Counted from the first letter of the stretch, positions 1-10,710 are shown. The stretch: 64,000 nucleotides of DNA from Cohnella endophytica (GCF_003628305.1 NZ_RBZM01000004.1:496001-560000); one strand, 5' to 3'. A program made the numbers and translations. Notes: generated by a model not told the origin, from the letters alone.

Positions 1-2
1 GG

Positions 3-506
<504 letters not shown>

Positions 507-546
507 CGTCACGGCTTACACAACAGCAGAGGAGGCAACGGTTAAT

Positions 547-1848
547 ATGGCTACATGGATCGTAAACGCCAAAAGATTAAATCCGGAAACCGGCGAATCC
601 GAGCTTGCGCACGTTCGCGTGGACAACGGAGTGATCGCCGAATGGCGCCAGGGAACTTTGCCAGAAACGGCGGGTGCACAAGTCATCGATGCGAAGGGCA
701 AGCTAATTGCGCCTGGGTTGATCGATATGCACGTGCACTTGCGCGAGCCGGGATTCGAATATAAGGAAACGATAGCAAGCGGAACGGAGTCGGCGGCCAA
801 AGGCGGATTCACGACGATCGCTCCGATGCCGAACACGCGCCCGGTCATGGATACGCCGGAGACGATCCGGTTCGTACTGGACAAAGCGGCGACCGAAGGC
901 GTAGTCAGGGTTCTTCCTTACGCGGCGATCACGAAGAACGAGCTCGGCCGCGATCTGACCGACTTCCCCGCTCTGAAAGAAGCCGGAGCGATCGGTTTTA
1001 CGGATGACGGCGTCGGCGTGCAAAACGCGCAAATGATGAAGAACGCGATGGCGTTGGCCAAGTCGCTAGACATGCCGATTATCGCCCATTGCGAAGACGA
1101 TTCGCTCGTCGAAGGCGCGGCGGTGTCGGAAGGCGAATTTTCCCGCAAGCACGGGCTTAAGGGGATTCCGAACGAATCCGAAGCGATCCATGTCGGCAGG
1201 GATATATTGCTGTCGGAGGCGACCGGGGTTCATTACCACATCTGCCACGTCAGCACCGAACAGTCGATCAGGCTGATCCGCCTTGGCAAGTCCGTAGGCG
1301 TTCGCGTAACCGCCGAAGTGTGCCCGCATCATCTGCTTCTATCGGACGAACACATTCCGGACAGCATGGACGCCAATTGGAAAATGAATCCTCCGCTTCG
1401 TACGCCGAAAGACGTTGAAGCCTGCATCGCGGCGTTGGAAGACGGAACGATCGACATGATCGTAACCGACCACGCTCCGCACAGCGAAGAAGAGAAAGCG
1501 CGCGGCATGGAGAGAGCGCCGTTCGGAATCGTCGGCTTCGAGACGGCTTTCCCGCTGCTTTATACGAAATTCGTCCGCACGGGACGCTGGAGCTTGGACT
1601 TCTTGCTCCGGAGAATGACCAGCGATCCGGCAAGGGTTTTCCGCTTGCCTTATGGCAATATCGATACCGGCGCACCCGCCGATCTTATACTTATCGACTT
1701 GGATAACGAACGGGAAGTCGATCCCGCTACGTTCCTCACGAAAGGTCGCAACACTCCGTTTACGGGCTGGAAGCTGCATGGCTGGCCGGCGCTTACGATG
1801 GTTGGCGGCAAGGTTGTATGGACAGAAGAGAACGGCATTAACCGCTAA
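547..1848 (+). CDS. pyrC: Dihydroorotase
   Basis: Cyclises N-carbamoyl-aspartate to dihydroorotate, the third step of pyrimidine synthesis, in the cytoplasm. The 433-residue length fits type I dihydroorotases. The metal-binding DMHVHLREPG motif is at about residues 59-68, the carboxylated-lysine region lies around ETIASGTESAAKGGFT, and the catalytic TDHAPH is near residue 307. The ATG is preceded by GAGGAGG eleven bases upstream. It lies directly after pyrR and 12 bases before carA, so co-transcription is likely. Its usual partner pyrB, which makes its substrate, is not in this window. Confidence 0.97.
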   Translation: MATWIVNAKRLNPETGESELAHVRVDNGVIAEWRQGTLPETAGAQVIDAKGKLIAPGLIDMHVHLREPGFEYKETIASGTESAAKGGFTTIAPMPNTRPVMDTPETIRFVLDKAATEGVVRVLPYAAITKNELGRDLTDFPALKEAGAIGFTDDGVGVQNAQMMKNAMALAKSLDMPIIAHCEDDSLVEGAAVSEGEFSRKHGLKGIPNESEAIHVGRDILLSEATGVHYHICHVSTEQSIRLIRLGKSVGVRVTAEVCPHHLLLSDEHIPDSMDANWKMNPPLRTPKDVEACIAALEDGTIDMIVTDHAPHSEEEKARGMERAPFGIVGFETAFPLLYTKFVRTGRWSLDFLLRRMTSDPARVFRLPYGNIDTGAPADLILIDLDNEREVDPATFLTKGRNTPFTGWKLHGWPALTMVGGKVVWTEENGINR

Positions 1849-1860
1849 GGAGTGATTGGG

Positions 1861-3006
1861 ATGCAAGCAAGATTATTGTTGGAAGACGGCACGTTGTTCA
1901 CGGGCCAAAGTTTCGGCGCTGAAGGCGGATCCGTCGGTGAAGTGGTGTTCAACACCGGAATCACCGGCTATCAGGAAGTATTGTCCGACCCGTCCTACTG
2001 CGGACAGATCGTTACGATGACGTTCCCGCTGATCGGGAACTACGGCATTAACCGCGATGACTTCGAAAGCATTCGCCCCTATATCCACGGCTTCGTGGTT
2101 CGTCGCCACGAGACGGTGCCTAGCAACTGGAGGGCGCAATATACGATCGACCAATTGTTGAAAGAATACGGCATTATCGGAATCAGCGATATCGATACGC
2201 GCATGCTCACTCGTATTCTCCGCCAGCACGGCACGATGAAAGGCGTTCTGTCGACAGGCAACGAGCGCGTGGAAGAGCTCAAAGAACGTCTTGACGCTTC
2301 TTCCCTGCTTCGGGATCAAGTAGCCCGCACGTCGACGAAGACGCTGTTCTCCAGCCCCGGCGAGAAAGAACGCATCGTGCTGATCGATTACGGCGCGAAG
2401 AGCGGCATTCTGCGCGAGCTGACGAAACGCGGTTGCGACGTCGTCGTCGTGCCTCAAGATACGAAGGCGGAAGACATTCGCAAGCTTTCTCCGGACGGCA
2501 TTCAGTTGTCCAACGGCCCTGGGGATCCGAAAGACGTGCCTCATGCGGTCAATACGATCCGCGAGCTGCTCGGCGAATATCCGATCTTCGGCATCTGCCT
2601 CGGACACCAACTATTCGCGCTCGCTTGCGGAGCGGATACCGGCAAGTTGAAGTTCGGCCACCGCGGCGGAAACCATCCGGTTAAAGAATTGGAATCCGGA
2701 CGTTGCTTCATCACTTCCCAGAACCATGGCTACACGGTCGTCGAGGAATCGATTGCCGGAACGGAACTGGAAGTGACGCATATCAACAACAACGATAAAA
2801 CGATCGAAGGTTTGAAGCATAAGCGTTATCCGGCCTTCACGGTTCAATACCACCCGGAAGCGGCTCCGGGGCCTTACGACAATAGCTACTTATTCGATCG
2901 CTTCCTGCAAATGATTCGCGACAACAAGATCGCCAACCCGGAACGTCCACGCCAAGCGCAATTGTCGGAGACGCTGAGAGGAGAGCTGCAATATGCCCAG
3001 AAATAA
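1861..3006 (+). CDS. carA: Carbamoyl-phosphate synthase, glutaminase (small) subunit
   Basis: Releases ammonia from glutamine and channels it to CarB for carbamoyl phosphate synthesis. The ATG at 1861 is chosen over the in-frame GTG at 1852 because AAGGAGTG sits at proper distance before it. The N-terminal half is the CarA-specific domain; the C-terminal half is a class I amidotransferase with the nucleophile in GICLGHQL and the His/Glu pair in QYHPEA. The length of 381 residues is normal. Its last 14 bases overlap the start of carB, suggesting translational coupling of the two subunits. Confidence 0.97.
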   Translation: MQARLLLEDGTLFTGQSFGAEGGSVGEVVFNTGITGYQEVLSDPSYCGQIVTMTFPLIGNYGINRDDFESIRPYIHGFVVRRHETVPSNWRAQYTIDQLLKEYGIIGISDIDTRMLTRILRQHGTMKGVLSTGNERVEELKERLDASSLLRDQVARTSTKTLFSSPGEKERIVLIDYGAKSGILRELTKRGCDVVVVPQDTKAEDIRKLSPDGIQLSNGPGDPKDVPHAVNTIRELLGEYPIFGICLGHQLFALACGADTGKLKFGHRGGNHPVKELESGRCFITSQNHGYTVVEESIAGTELEVTHINNNDKTIEGLKHKRYPAFTVQYHPEAAPGPYDNSYLFDRFLQMIRDNKIANPERPRQAQLSETLRGELQYAQK

Positions 3007-6000
3007 TGACCTCAAGAAAATTCTCGTAATCGGCTCCGGACCTATCGTCATCGGGCAAGCGGCGGAATTCGACTATGCGGGAACTCAAGCCTGCCAAGCC
3101 TTAAAAGAAGAAGGCATCGAAGTCGTGCTGATCAACAGCAATCCGGCTACGATCATGACCGATACGAATATCGCGGATAAAGTATATATCGAACCGATTA
3201 ACCTGGAGTTCGTCTCCCAAATCATTCGCCAAGAGCGACCGGACGGATTGTTGCCTACGCTCGGCGGACAAACGGGCCTGAATATGGCCGTAGAACTCGC
3301 TCGCGCGGGCGTCCTGCAGCAAGAAAACGTGAAACTGCTCGGTACGCAATTGGATGCGATCGAGCGTGCCGAAGACCGCGACCTGTTCCGCGAATTAATG
3401 CGCGAGTTGGAGCAACCGGTACCGGAAAGCGACATCGTTACGACGGTCGAAGCGGCGGTTGATTTCGCGAACGGACTGGGTTACCCGGTCATCGTTCGTC
3501 CGGCGTACACGCTGGGCGGTACGGGCGGCGGCATCGTCGCCAACGAAGAAGAGCTGCGCGAAACCGTCGCGAACGGAATTCGTTATAGCCCGATCGGCCA
3601 GTGCCTGATCGAGAGATCGATCGCCGGCATGAAAGAAGTCGAGTATGAAGTCATGCGGGACGCGAACGACAACTGCATCGTCGTCTGCAACATGGAGAAC
3701 TTCGACCCCGTCGGCGTTCATACCGGCGACAGCATCGTCGTGGCGCCAAGCCAAACGTTGTCCGACCGCGAGTACCAAATGCTTCGTTCGGCTTCGCTCA
3801 AAATCATTCGCGCCCTTAACATCGAGGGCGGCTGTAACGTGCAATTCGCGCTTGATCCGCAAAGCTATCAATATTACGTCATCGAAGTTAACCCGCGCGT
3901 TAGCCGCTCGTCGGCGCTCGCATCCAAAGCGACAGGCTATCCGATCGCGAAGATGGCCGCTAAGATCGCCGTCGGCTACACGCTGGACGAGATCGTTAAC
4001 CCGGTTACCGGACAAACATATGCATGCTTCGAGCCGACGCTCGATTATATCGTGTCGAAAATCCCTCGCTGGCCGTTCGACAAATTCACGTCCGCGAACC
4101 GCAAGCTCGGCACGCAGATGAAAGCGACCGGAGAAGTCATGGCCATCGGCCGCACGTTCGAAGAATCGATCCATAAAGCCGTGCGCTCATTGGAAATCGG
4201 CGTTCACCGCATTTATCTCAAGGGCGCGAACGAGCTGTCCAACGAGATTCTGACGGCGCGTCTGGTTAAACCCGACGACGAGCGGATCTTCCTCGTCGCC
4301 GAAGCTTTCCGCCGCGGTTGGACGCTGCAGCATATCCAAGATCTTACGAACATCGATTGGTGGTTCTTGGATAAGATCGAGCGTATCGTTCAATTCGAAG
4401 ACGTCATTCGCCGCGAACCGGCGTTGACGCCCGAAACCTTGTACAAAGCGAAGAGAAACGGGTTCACGGACCGTGCCATCGCCGAATTGCGCAACGAAGG
4501 TCATCCGAACAGCGCTCTGACGAAGGAAGCGGACGTACGCGCTCATCGTCTGGCTCAGGGACTTAAGCCGGTCTACAAGATGGTAGATACATGCGCCGCG
4601 GAATTCGAAGCGACGACGCCATATTATTACTCGACTTACGAGACGGAGAACGAAGTCATTCCAAGCGCGAAGGAAAAAATCATCGTGCTCGGTTCAGGTC
4701 CGATCCGGATCGGCCAAGGGATCGAATTCGATTACTCGACCGTACACGCGGTATGGGCGATCCGCAATGCCGGATACGAAGCCGTCATCATCAATAACAA
4801 CCCGGAGACGGTATCCACCGACTTCAGCACTTCCGACCGTCTATACTTCGAGCCATTGTTCTTCGAAGACGTTATGAACGTCATCGAAGAAGAGAAGCCA
4901 ATCGGCGTTATCGTACAATTCGGCGGACAAACGGCGATCAACCTGGCTGCTCCGCTCTCCAAAGCGGGCGTACGCATCCTTGGAACGTCCCTGGAGAGCA
5001 TCGACGAAGCCGAGAACCGCAAGAAGTTCGAAGCTTTGCTTAGCAAGTTGAGCATTCCGCAACCGAAAGGTACGACTGTTACTTCCGTAGGAGAAGCAGT
5101 AGGCGCGGCGCAAGAACTCGGATATCCGGTTCTCGTTCGTCCTTCTTACGTACTCGGCGGTCGGGCGATGGAAATCGTGTACTCCGACGAAGAACTGCTC
5201 GCTTATATGGAAATCGCCGTGACGATCAATCCGGAGCATCCCGTACTGATCGACCGCTACATGCTGGGCAAGGAAATCGAAGTAGATGCGATCTGCGATG
5301 GCGAAACGGTCCTTATTCCTGGCATCATGGAACACGTAGAACGCGCAGGGGTACACTCCGGCGACTCCATCGCCGTGTATCCTCCGCAATCGTTATCCGA
5401 CGATATCAAGCAACAAGCGATCGATATTACGATCAAGATCGCCAAAGAACTGAAAACGATCGGGCTCGTGAATATCCAGTTCGTCGTATGGCAAGAAAAA
5501 GTGTACGTGATCGAGGTTAACCCTCGTTCGTCGCGTACGGTTCCGTTCTTGAGCAAAGTTACGAAAATTCCGATGGCGAACTTGGCAACCCAAGCGATCC
5601 TAGGTAAAAAGTTAACCGAACTCGGTTACCAAGAGGGTCTCTGGCCGGAAGACGATTTCGTCTCGGTCAAAGTTCCGGTGTTCTCCTTCGCCAAGCTTCG
5701 CCGCGTAGACCCGACGTTGACTCCGGAAATGAAATCGACGGGCGAGGTCATGGGACGAGATCGTTATTATGCGAAGGCTCTCTACAAAGGATTGGTCGGT
5801 TCCGGAATGAAAATTCCGAACTCGGGAGCTATCATCGCCACCGTCGCCGATAAAGACAAGGATGAAGCGATCCAAATCCTGAAAGGCTTCTATGCCCTCG
5901 GTTACAAACTGATGGCTACGGGCGGAACGGCGGATGCGCTGGAAGCGGCAGGACTTAAAGTGCGCCGCATCAACAAACTATCCGACGGATCGCCGAACAT

Positions 6001-6211
6001 TCTTGACTTGATTCGCACGGGCCAAGCGCAATTCGTCGTCAATACGCTGACGAAAGGCAAGGAGCCAGAGCGCGACGGCTTCCGCATTCGCCGCGAAGCG
6101 GTCGAGAACGGCGTCGTGTGCCTGACATCGCTAGATACGGTAAACGCGCTGCTCAACATGCTGCAAGCGCTCCGCTTCTCCAGCGAGCCGATGCCCGCAT
6201 TCCAAGCTTAA
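2993..6211 (+). CDS. carB: Carbamoyl-phosphate synthase, large subunit
   Basis: The 1072-residue synthetase has the full family length. Two homologous ATP-grasp halves are visible: the first starts with [20 protein letters not shown] and the second, near residue 560, with [19 protein letters not shown]. An MGS-like regulatory domain follows at the C-terminus (about 935-1060), where UMP and IMP act in characterised enzymes. It is coupled to carA by overlap. Its stop is followed by a GC-rich hairpin before pyrF, where some reduction of downstream expression could occur. Confidence 0.97.
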   Translation: MPRNNDLKKILVIGSGPIVIGQAAEFDYAGTQACQALKEEGIEVVLINSNPATIMTDTNIADKVYIEPINLEFVSQIIRQERPDGLLPTLGGQTGLNMAVELARAGVLQQENVKLLGTQLDAIERAEDRDLFRELMRELEQPVPESDIVTTVEAAVDFANGLGYPVIVRPAYTLGGTGGGIVANEEELRETVANGIRYSPIGQCLIERSIAGMKEVEYEVMRDANDNCIVVCNMENFDPVGVHTGDSIVVAPSQTLSDREYQMLRSASLKIIRALNIEGGCNVQFALDPQSYQYYVIEVNPRVSRSSALASKATGYPIAKMAAKIAVGYTLDEIVNPVTGQTYACFEPTLDYIVSKIPRWPFDKFTSANRKLGTQMKATGEVMAIGRTFEESIHKAVRSLEIGVHRIYLKGANELSNEILTARLVKPDDERIFLVAEAFRRGWTLQHIQDLTNIDWWFLDKIERIVQFEDVIRREPALTPETLYKAKRNGFTDRAIAELRNEGHPNSALTKEADVRAHRLAQGLKPVYKMVDTCAAEFEATTPYYYSTYETENEVIPSAKEKIIVLGSGPIRIGQGIEFDYSTVHAVWAIRNAGYEAVIINNNPETVSTDFSTSDRLYFEPLFFEDVMNVIEEEKPIGVIVQFGGQTAINLAAPLSKAGVRILGTSLESIDEAENRKKFEALLSKLSIPQPKGTTVTSVGEAVGAAQELGYPVLVRPSYVLGGRAMEIVYSDEELLAYMEIAVTINPEHPVLIDRYMLGKEIEVDAICDGETVLIPGIMEHVERAGVHSGDSIAVYPPQSLSDDIKQQAIDITIKIAKELKTIGLVNIQFVVWQEKVYVIEVNPRSSRTVPFLSKVTKIPMANLATQAILGKKLTELGYQEGLWPEDDFVSVKVPVFSFAKLRRVDPTLTPEMKSTGEVMGRDRYYAKALYKGLVGSGMKIPNSGAIIATVADKDKDEAIQILKGFYALGYKLMATGGTADALEAAGLKVRRINKLSDGSPNILDLIRTGQAQFVVNTLTKGKEPERDGFRIRREAVENGVVCLTSLDTVNALLNMLQALRFSSEPMPAFQA

Positions 6212-6223
6212 TCGATGAAAGCC

Positions 6224-6254
6224 GCCCGGTCCCCGAGCAACGAGGGGATCGGGC
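6224..6254 (+). promoter_or_regulatory. Intercistronic hairpin between carB and pyrF
   Basis: An 11-bp stem (GCCCGGTCCCC pairing with GGGGATCGGGC, one G-T pair) with a 9-base loop is followed by only a weak TTCTATAT tract. It lies inside the pyr operon just upstream of the pyrF ribosome binding site. It could be a partial terminator or an mRNA-processing/stability element. I do not see a clear competing antiterminator, so I do not call it a PyrR attenuator. Confidence 0.55.
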
Positions 6255-6289
6255 TTCTATATGAACATGAACCGATAGGAGGCAAAACC

Positions 6290-7027
6290 ATGTCAGTATT
6301 GAGTCGCGTAGAAGCCGCTAGCAAAATTATGGTTGCGCTTGACAAGCCCGATGCCGCCGCGGCGTTGGCGCTTGCCGATCGACTTCAAGGGTCGGGGATT
6401 TGGGTGAAGGTAGGCATGGAGCTGTTCTTCGCCGCCGGGCCATCCATCGTTCGCGAACTGAAATCTCGCGGATTCCGTATTTTCCTCGACTTGAAGATGC
6501 ATGATATTCCGAACACCGTCCGAGGCGGTGCTCGCAGTATTACGCGGCTGGGCGTGGACCTGTTTAATGTTCATGGAGCTGGCGGCCTCGCGATGATGAG
6601 GGCGGCTGCGGAAGGCGTACGGGAAGCGGTTGAAGCAGGGGGAGCGCAACAAGCTCCGATCGTAATCGCCGTTACGCAGCTGACGAGCACGAGTCAATTC
6701 GTATTGAACGAGCAGATCGGCATTGCAGGTTCGATAGAACAAGCAGTCGTACGATATGCCGGACTGGCGAAAGAAGCCGGGCTTCAAGGCGTCGTCGCAT
6801 CCCCTCTTGAGGTCGCGGCGATCAAAGCTGCATGCGGAACCGGGTTTATAACGGTTACGCCCGGCATACGCCCCAAAGGCTCCGACGCAGGCGATCAAAC
6901 CCGTATCACGACGCCGAGCGAAGCGGTCGGAATCGGCACCGACTATCTCGTTATCGGGCGTCCGATTACCGCGGCGAACGACCCGGCGACAGCGCTGGAT
7001 AATATTTTGAAGGAGATGACCGAATAA
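6290..7027 (+). CDS. pyrF: Orotidine 5'-phosphate decarboxylase
   Basis: Decarboxylates OMP to UMP, the last step of the pathway. The start at 6290 is chosen because ATAGGAGG lies eight bases upstream; a longer in-frame extension from 6215 runs through the intercistronic hairpin and is not credible. The product is 245 residues, the usual size. The catalytic DLKMHDIPNT motif is at about residues 64-73 and the phosphate-binding region with TPGIRP is near the C-terminus. Its stop overlaps the pyrE ATG by one base (TAATG), indicating coupled translation. Confidence 0.97.
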   Translation: MSVLSRVEAASKIMVALDKPDAAAALALADRLQGSGIWVKVGMELFFAAGPSIVRELKSRGFRIFLDLKMHDIPNTVRGGARSITRLGVDLFNVHGAGGLAMMRAAAEGVREAVEAGGAQQAPIVIAVTQLTSTSQFVLNEQIGIAGSIEQAVVRYAGLAKEAGLQGVVASPLEVAAIKAACGTGFITVTPGIRPKGSDAGDQTRITTPSEAVGIGTDYLVIGRPITAANDPATALDNILKEMTE

Positions 7028-7674
7028 TGAGTAAATTAAGCTTGGAACAATTGCCGGCCGAGATCGCTGGCAACCTATTGGAGATCGGAGCGGTAAATCT
7101 TAGGCCTAACGAGCCCTTTACTTGGACTTCCGGTATCATTTCCCCCATTTATTGCGACAACCGCCTGACGATGAGCTTCCCGGCTATCCGCGATGCGATC
7201 GCCGAAGGCTTCGCTGCCGTAATTCGCGAGCATTTCCCCGATACCGAAGTCATAGCGGGAACCGCAACGGCGGGTATTCCCCATGCTGCCTGGGTCGCGC
7301 AAAAGCTCAACCTCCCTATGGCTTACATTCGCGATAAGGCCAAAGGTCACGGGAAACAAAACCAAATCGAGGGGCTTATCAAAGAAGGACAGAAAGTCGT
7401 CGTGATCGAGGACTTGATTTCTACGGGCGGCAGCTCGCTCAAGGCGGCACTTGCGGTCATCGAAGCAGGAGGAGACGTTCAGAGCGTTCTGGCGATATTC
7501 ACCTACCAATTCGCCAAAGCGGAGGAAGCGTTCCGGGAAGAAGGAATCGAGCTGCGGACGTTGTCCAATTACTCGGCTCTGGTCGACGAAGCTCTTCGCA
7601 GAGGGGCAATCAGCGCTTCCGACGTTAGCCTCTTGCAATCATGGCGAGAAGATCCTCTAGCTTTCGGTAAGTAA
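7027..7674 (+). CDS. pyrE: Orotate phosphoribosyltransferase
   Basis: Converts orotate and PRPP to OMP. The 215-residue product carries the PRPP signature VVVIEDLISTGGSS and the upstream RDKAKGHGKQNQIEG catalytic loop, as in Bacillus-type PyrE. It starts in the stop codon of pyrF and is the last gene before a strong terminator, closing the operon. Dihydroorotate dehydrogenase (pyrD/pyrK), which makes orotate and sits between carB and pyrF in Bacillus, is absent from this locus. Confidence 0.97.
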   Translation: MSKLSLEQLPAEIAGNLLEIGAVNLRPNEPFTWTSGIISPIYCDNRLTMSFPAIRDAIAEGFAAVIREHFPDTEVIAGTATAGIPHAAWVAQKLNLPMAYIRDKAKGHGKQNQIEGLIKEGQKVVVIEDLISTGGSSLKAALAVIEAGGDVQSVLAIFTYQFAKAEEAFREEGIELRTLSNYSALVDEALRRGAISASDVSLLQSWREDPLAFGK

Positions 7675-7695
7675 GGCAGTAAGGCCAATAATAAG

Positions 7696-7724
7696 ACCGT
7701 TCTCGTAACAGGGGACGGTTTTTT
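7696..7724 (+). terminator. Terminator of the pyr operon
   Basis: Nine-base-pair stem (ACCGTTCTC with GGGGACGGT, including G-T pairs), six-base loop and a run of T. Confidence 0.85.
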
Positions 7725-7800
7725 AATGTATAAATTATAATGAAATATTCGAAGACCTATGCTAATATTGGTGCAATGGAACCAGAGAAGGGGTCTTCTT

Positions 7801-8205
7801 ATGTCATATGAACTATTAGTGGCCCACTGCCCGGAATGCGGCAATGTTTTTCAGAAAAACGTTCGTAACCTTTGTACTAACTGCTCTATTCTCGTGGACG
7901 ATCAAATGTCGGCAATCGAAAAGTACTTGCTGCGAGACCGTATGGCAACAACCCAACAATTGGCTGCCGGCGTTTCGTTGTCCGTCCAGAAAGTCCGATC
8001 ATGGATCAGAAAAGGCAAACTCAAAATATACGATTATCCTAACCTGACGGATCAATGCGACCTTTGTTCTTCCGAGATCCGGAAGGGTCATCTATGTCCG
8101 TCATGCGCATCGCGAATCAACGAGGACATTGCTCGAACGTTCGAGCGCGAGCGTATCATGAAAGAGCGATTGAGAGCCGAGAACAACTACAGATACAAAA
8201 AATAG
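7801..8205 (+). CDS. YvyF-like protein (flagellar-operon protein family TIGR03826)
   Basis: A 134-residue cytoplasmic protein with two zinc-ribbon-like cysteine pairs: CPECGNVF plus CTNC near the N-terminus and CDLCSSEIRKGHLCPSC near the C-terminus. Between them is a helix-turn-helix-like stretch (TTQQLAAGVSLSVQKVRSWIRKGKL). The arrangement matches B. subtilis YvyF, encoded next to flgM/flgK, but no flagellar gene lies here; neighbours are the pyr operon and an ABC exporter. AGAAGGGG precedes the ATG. It may be a paralog of the flagellar-locus copy or the relocated gene itself; function is unproven. Confidence 0.7.
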   Translation: MSYELLVAHCPECGNVFQKNVRNLCTNCSILVDDQMSAIEKYLLRDRMATTQQLAAGVSLSVQKVRSWIRKGKLKIYDYPNLTDQCDLCSSEIRKGHLCPSCASRINEDIARTFERERIMKERLRAENNYRYKK

Positions 8206-8220
8206 ATTTATGTAAGAATT

Positions 8221-8273
8221 AAGAGGTTATCCCGCAGCGTCACTGCAGCAGGGATGGCCTCTTATATTATTTT
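8221..8273 (+). terminator. Terminator after the YvyF-like gene
   Basis: Thirteen-base-pair stem (AAGAGGTTATCCC with GGGATGGCCTCTT) with a 17-base loop and an AT-rich tail ending in TTTT. Confidence 0.8.
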
Positions 8274-8282
8274 CCGACATCT

Positions 8283-8351
8283 CTCGGTCTTAAGACCGAG
8301 GCGAAAAGCATGCGCAAGACCGTCGAGGCTTTAAGCCTCTTCGGTTACAAT
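8283..8351 (+). promoter_or_regulatory. Putative operator/promoter region of the ABC exporter with two palindromes
   Basis: An 18-base perfect palindrome CTCGGTCTTAAGACCGAG (8283-8300) is followed 24 bases later by GAGGCTTTAAGCCTC (8325-8339), which ends six bases before a TACAAT -10-like box (8346-8351). The second palindrome covers the expected -35/-10 spacer. Both share a TTAA centre flanked by GGTCT/GGCT arms, as expected for a dimeric regulator. No regulator gene is adjacent. The promoter assignment is inferred. Confidence 0.45.
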
Positions 8352-8393
8352 GTGATTGTTAAGTCAGGTCTGGAAAATAAAGGAGAGGAATTT

Positions 8394-9323
8394 ATGTCCT
8401 TATTAGAAGCGAGAAACTTGAAGAAATCTTTCGGAACGGTTAAAGCGGTGGACGGAATCAGCTTTTCCGTCGAGGCGGGCGAGGTGTTCACGATTATCGG
8501 TCCCAACGGCGCCGGGAAAACGACGACTCTCGAGATGGTCGAAGGTTTGCAACCGCCGGATGGAGGGTCGATTTCCATCGCGGGGTTAACTTGGGATAAA
8601 GACGCGTTTGCCATTAAGCTCATGATCGGCGTTCAACCTCAGTCTGGCGCGATGTTCGACTTGCTGACGGTGAAAGAAAATTTGGAGCTGTTCGCTTCTT
8701 TCTATCCTAAGCCTAAGAGTACGGAAGAAGTGCTGGAGATGATCAACTTAAGCGACCATCGGAGCAAGAGAGTGAAGTCGCTTTCCGGAGGACAGCGTCA
8801 AAGGCTTGCGATCGGGCTCGCGATGATCAGCGATCCCAGTATTATTTTCTTGGATGAACCGACTACGGGTTTGGACCCTCAAGCTCGCCGCAATATATGG
8901 GACATCGTTCTCAAACTGAAGGAGCTTGGCAAGACGACGATCTTGACGACGCATTACATGGAAGAAGCGGAGAAGCTGAGCGATCGGGTATGCATCGTAG
9001 ATCAAGGGCGTATCGTGACGTTGGATACCCCTGCCGCGTTAATTGAGCGGCTTACTAAAGAACGAGAAGTACGTCTGACGTTCCAGGATGGGGAAGAAGC
9101 GGCTAAGGAAACGGAACGGATGGCGATGGGAGAGTCGACCGTCGTTCGGACGCTTCGGGAAGGCTCTTCATTAAAGCTTTGGTCGGTTCAGCCCGAGGAA
9201 ACGCTGTATGGCTTGTTCGGATTTACGAAGGAGCAAGGTTATAGAGTGGAACAGGTATCGATTCGGGAAATGAGCTTGGAAGACGTATTCATCGCCTTCA
9301 CCGGCAAGGAATGGAGGGATTAA
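8394..9323 (+). CDS. ABC transporter ATP-binding protein (drug/antibiotic exporter type)
   Basis: Energises a membrane exporter. The 309-residue product has Walker A GPNGAGKT, Q-loop at QPQSG, signature LSGGQRQRLAIG, Walker B IIFLDEPTTGLDP and the switch His in LTTHYMEEAE. The C-terminal 80 residues carry the accessory domain usual in DrrA/CcmA-type exporters. The ATG at 8394 follows AAGGAGAGG. It ends one base before the permease gene, forming a two-gene operon. Substrate is unknown; DrrAB-like families export drugs, lipids or antibiotics. Confidence 0.92.
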   Translation: MSLLEARNLKKSFGTVKAVDGISFSVEAGEVFTIIGPNGAGKTTTLEMVEGLQPPDGGSISIAGLTWDKDAFAIKLMIGVQPQSGAMFDLLTVKENLELFASFYPKPKSTEEVLEMINLSDHRSKRVKSLSGGQRQRLAIGLAMISDPSIIFLDEPTTGLDPQARRNIWDIVLKLKELGKTTILTTHYMEEAEKLSDRVCIVDQGRIVTLDTPAALIERLTKEREVRLTFQDGEEAAKETERMAMGESTVVRTLREGSSLKLWSVQPEETLYGLFGFTKEQGYRVEQVSIREMSLEDVFIAFTGKEWRD

Positions 9324-9324
9324 G

Positions 9325-10443
9325 ATGAGCAAGAGCAAGCAGCTAGGCAAGCTGTTCGGAGCGCAGATCAAGATGATGTTTCGAGAGAAACAGGTTTGGT
9401 TCTGGAATTTATTTTTCCCTATTATTTTGATGGTGCTGTTCATGATCATATTCGGGGGCGGCGGCAGTAAGGAATTCAAGGCGGATATCGCCGTCGTCAA
9501 GCCGAGCGCGAACGCTACGGCCGACATGTTGGAGGATCATCTTCGCCAGGTTCCGGTGTTCAAGTGGAAGTCGGATCAGCCGGTCAGCCAGGAGCAGGCG
9601 GATACCTGGATCAAGGATAAAGACGTCGAGGCGGTAATCGTGCTTCCCGCGACGGAGGACGCGACGGCAGTCAAACTGATCGTAAATAAAGAAAACGAGA
9701 AGAGTGCCACTACGCAAGCCATATCGGGCATACTGGACCAGTTCATCCAACAAACGAATTTCTCCGTTGCCGGCGTTCAACCGACCTTTAAGTTAAATAT
9801 GGATTCTATCTCCAACGGAAACGATGATTTAAGCTATGTGGACTTCCTCATGACGGGTATGATCGCGTTATCGATCGCGCAAGGCGGATTGTTCGGCATG
9901 GTGGAAATGGTGGAGATGCGGCGAAAAGGGCTGCTTAGAAGGTTGAGACTAACTCCGGTGAAAATGGGGCTGTACGGTGTCGCAGGGATGCTCGTACGTT
10001 TCGTCCTCGCCTTCGTGCAAATCTGCATTTTATCGGCAATCGGAATATTCGGTTTCGGGGCACATCTTCACGTCGACATCCCGACGCTCGTAATCGCATT
10101 TTTCGTAGGAGCTCTAGCATTTAATGCGCTTGGCTATTTATTCTCGTCATTCAGCAAAACTTTGGAAGCTTACATGGGAGTGGCGAACATCGCGAGTTTC
10201 CTGATGATGTTCCTAAGCGGGATATTTTTCCCGACGAACGGTTTTCCCGATTGGCTGCAACCGGTGTCGAAAGTGCTGCCTCTCACGTATTTCGTCAACG
10301 GAATGAGGGATGGAATGGTATACGGCAACGGAATCGGTACGGGAGAGTTTTGGATGGGGATCGGTATATTAGGCGCATGGGGAGCCGTCGCTTTCCTGGT
10401 TGCGGCTATGATCTATCGTAATGGGAAAGTGGAAGTTCGATAG
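9325..10443 (+). CDS. ABC-2 type permease
   Basis: Membrane partner of the preceding ATPase. The 372-residue protein has one N-terminal membrane helix (about 25-45, FFPIILMVLFMIIFGGG), a long extracytoplasmic segment (about 50-170) and five or so C-terminal helices. The conserved ABC-2 motif around MRRKGLLRRLRLTP precedes them. This is the YhgE/DrrB-like ABC-2 fold. GGAGGG lies before the ATG. A terminator follows, so the operon has only these two genes. Confidence 0.9.
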   Translation: MSKSKQLGKLFGAQIKMMFREKQVWFWNLFFPIILMVLFMIIFGGGGSKEFKADIAVVKPSANATADMLEDHLRQVPVFKWKSDQPVSQEQADTWIKDKDVEAVIVLPATEDATAVKLIVNKENEKSATTQAISGILDQFIQQTNFSVAGVQPTFKLNMDSISNGNDDLSYVDFLMTGMIALSIAQGGLFGMVEMVEMRRKGLLRRLRLTPVKMGLYGVAGMLVRFVLAFVQICILSAIGIFGFGAHLHVDIPTLVIAFFVGALAFNALGYLFSSFSKTLEAYMGVANIASFLMMFLSGIFFPTNGFPDWLQPVSKVLPLTYFVNGMRDGMVYGNGIGTGEFWMGIGILGAWGAVAFLVAAMIYRNGKVEVR

Positions 10444-10455
10444 ACATGTAAAAAG

Positions 10456-10500
10456 AGGGGCTGTCTTGACGCGATAATCGCGTTTGCGTCAGCCCCTTTT
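10456..10500 (+). terminator. Terminator after the ABC exporter operon
   Basis: Outer stem AGGGGCTG/CAGCCCCT enclosing GACGC/GCGTC, followed by TTTT. It abuts the repeat array. Confidence 0.8.
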
Positions 10501-10506
10501 CGCTAT

Positions 10507-10710
10507 CTATGTCCATAATCCCCTTCGCTCAGGGTGACTCGCTGATCCTCTCTTTTCGAATCGCTATGTCCATAATCCCCTTCGCTCAGGGTGACTCGTT
10601 GATCCTCTCTTTTCGAATCGCTATATCCATTATCCCCTTTGCTCAGGGTGACTCGTTGATCCTCTCTTTTCGAATCGCTATGTCCATTATCCCCGTCGTT
10701 CAGGAGGGTT
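10507..10710 (+). repeat. Tandem 57-bp repeat (left arm of an inverted array)
   Basis: Three nearly identical 57-base units start at 10507, 10564 and 10621, followed by a degenerate fourth at 10678. Each begins CTATGTCCATAATCCCC, continues with TTCGCTCAGGGTGACTCG and ends with CTCTTTTCGAATCG. Since 57 is divisible by three the array stays open in several frames, but there is no ribosome binding site and no protein-like composition. It lies between convergent genes and just after a terminator. A shortened copy occurs at 39656-39678. Confidence 0.9.
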
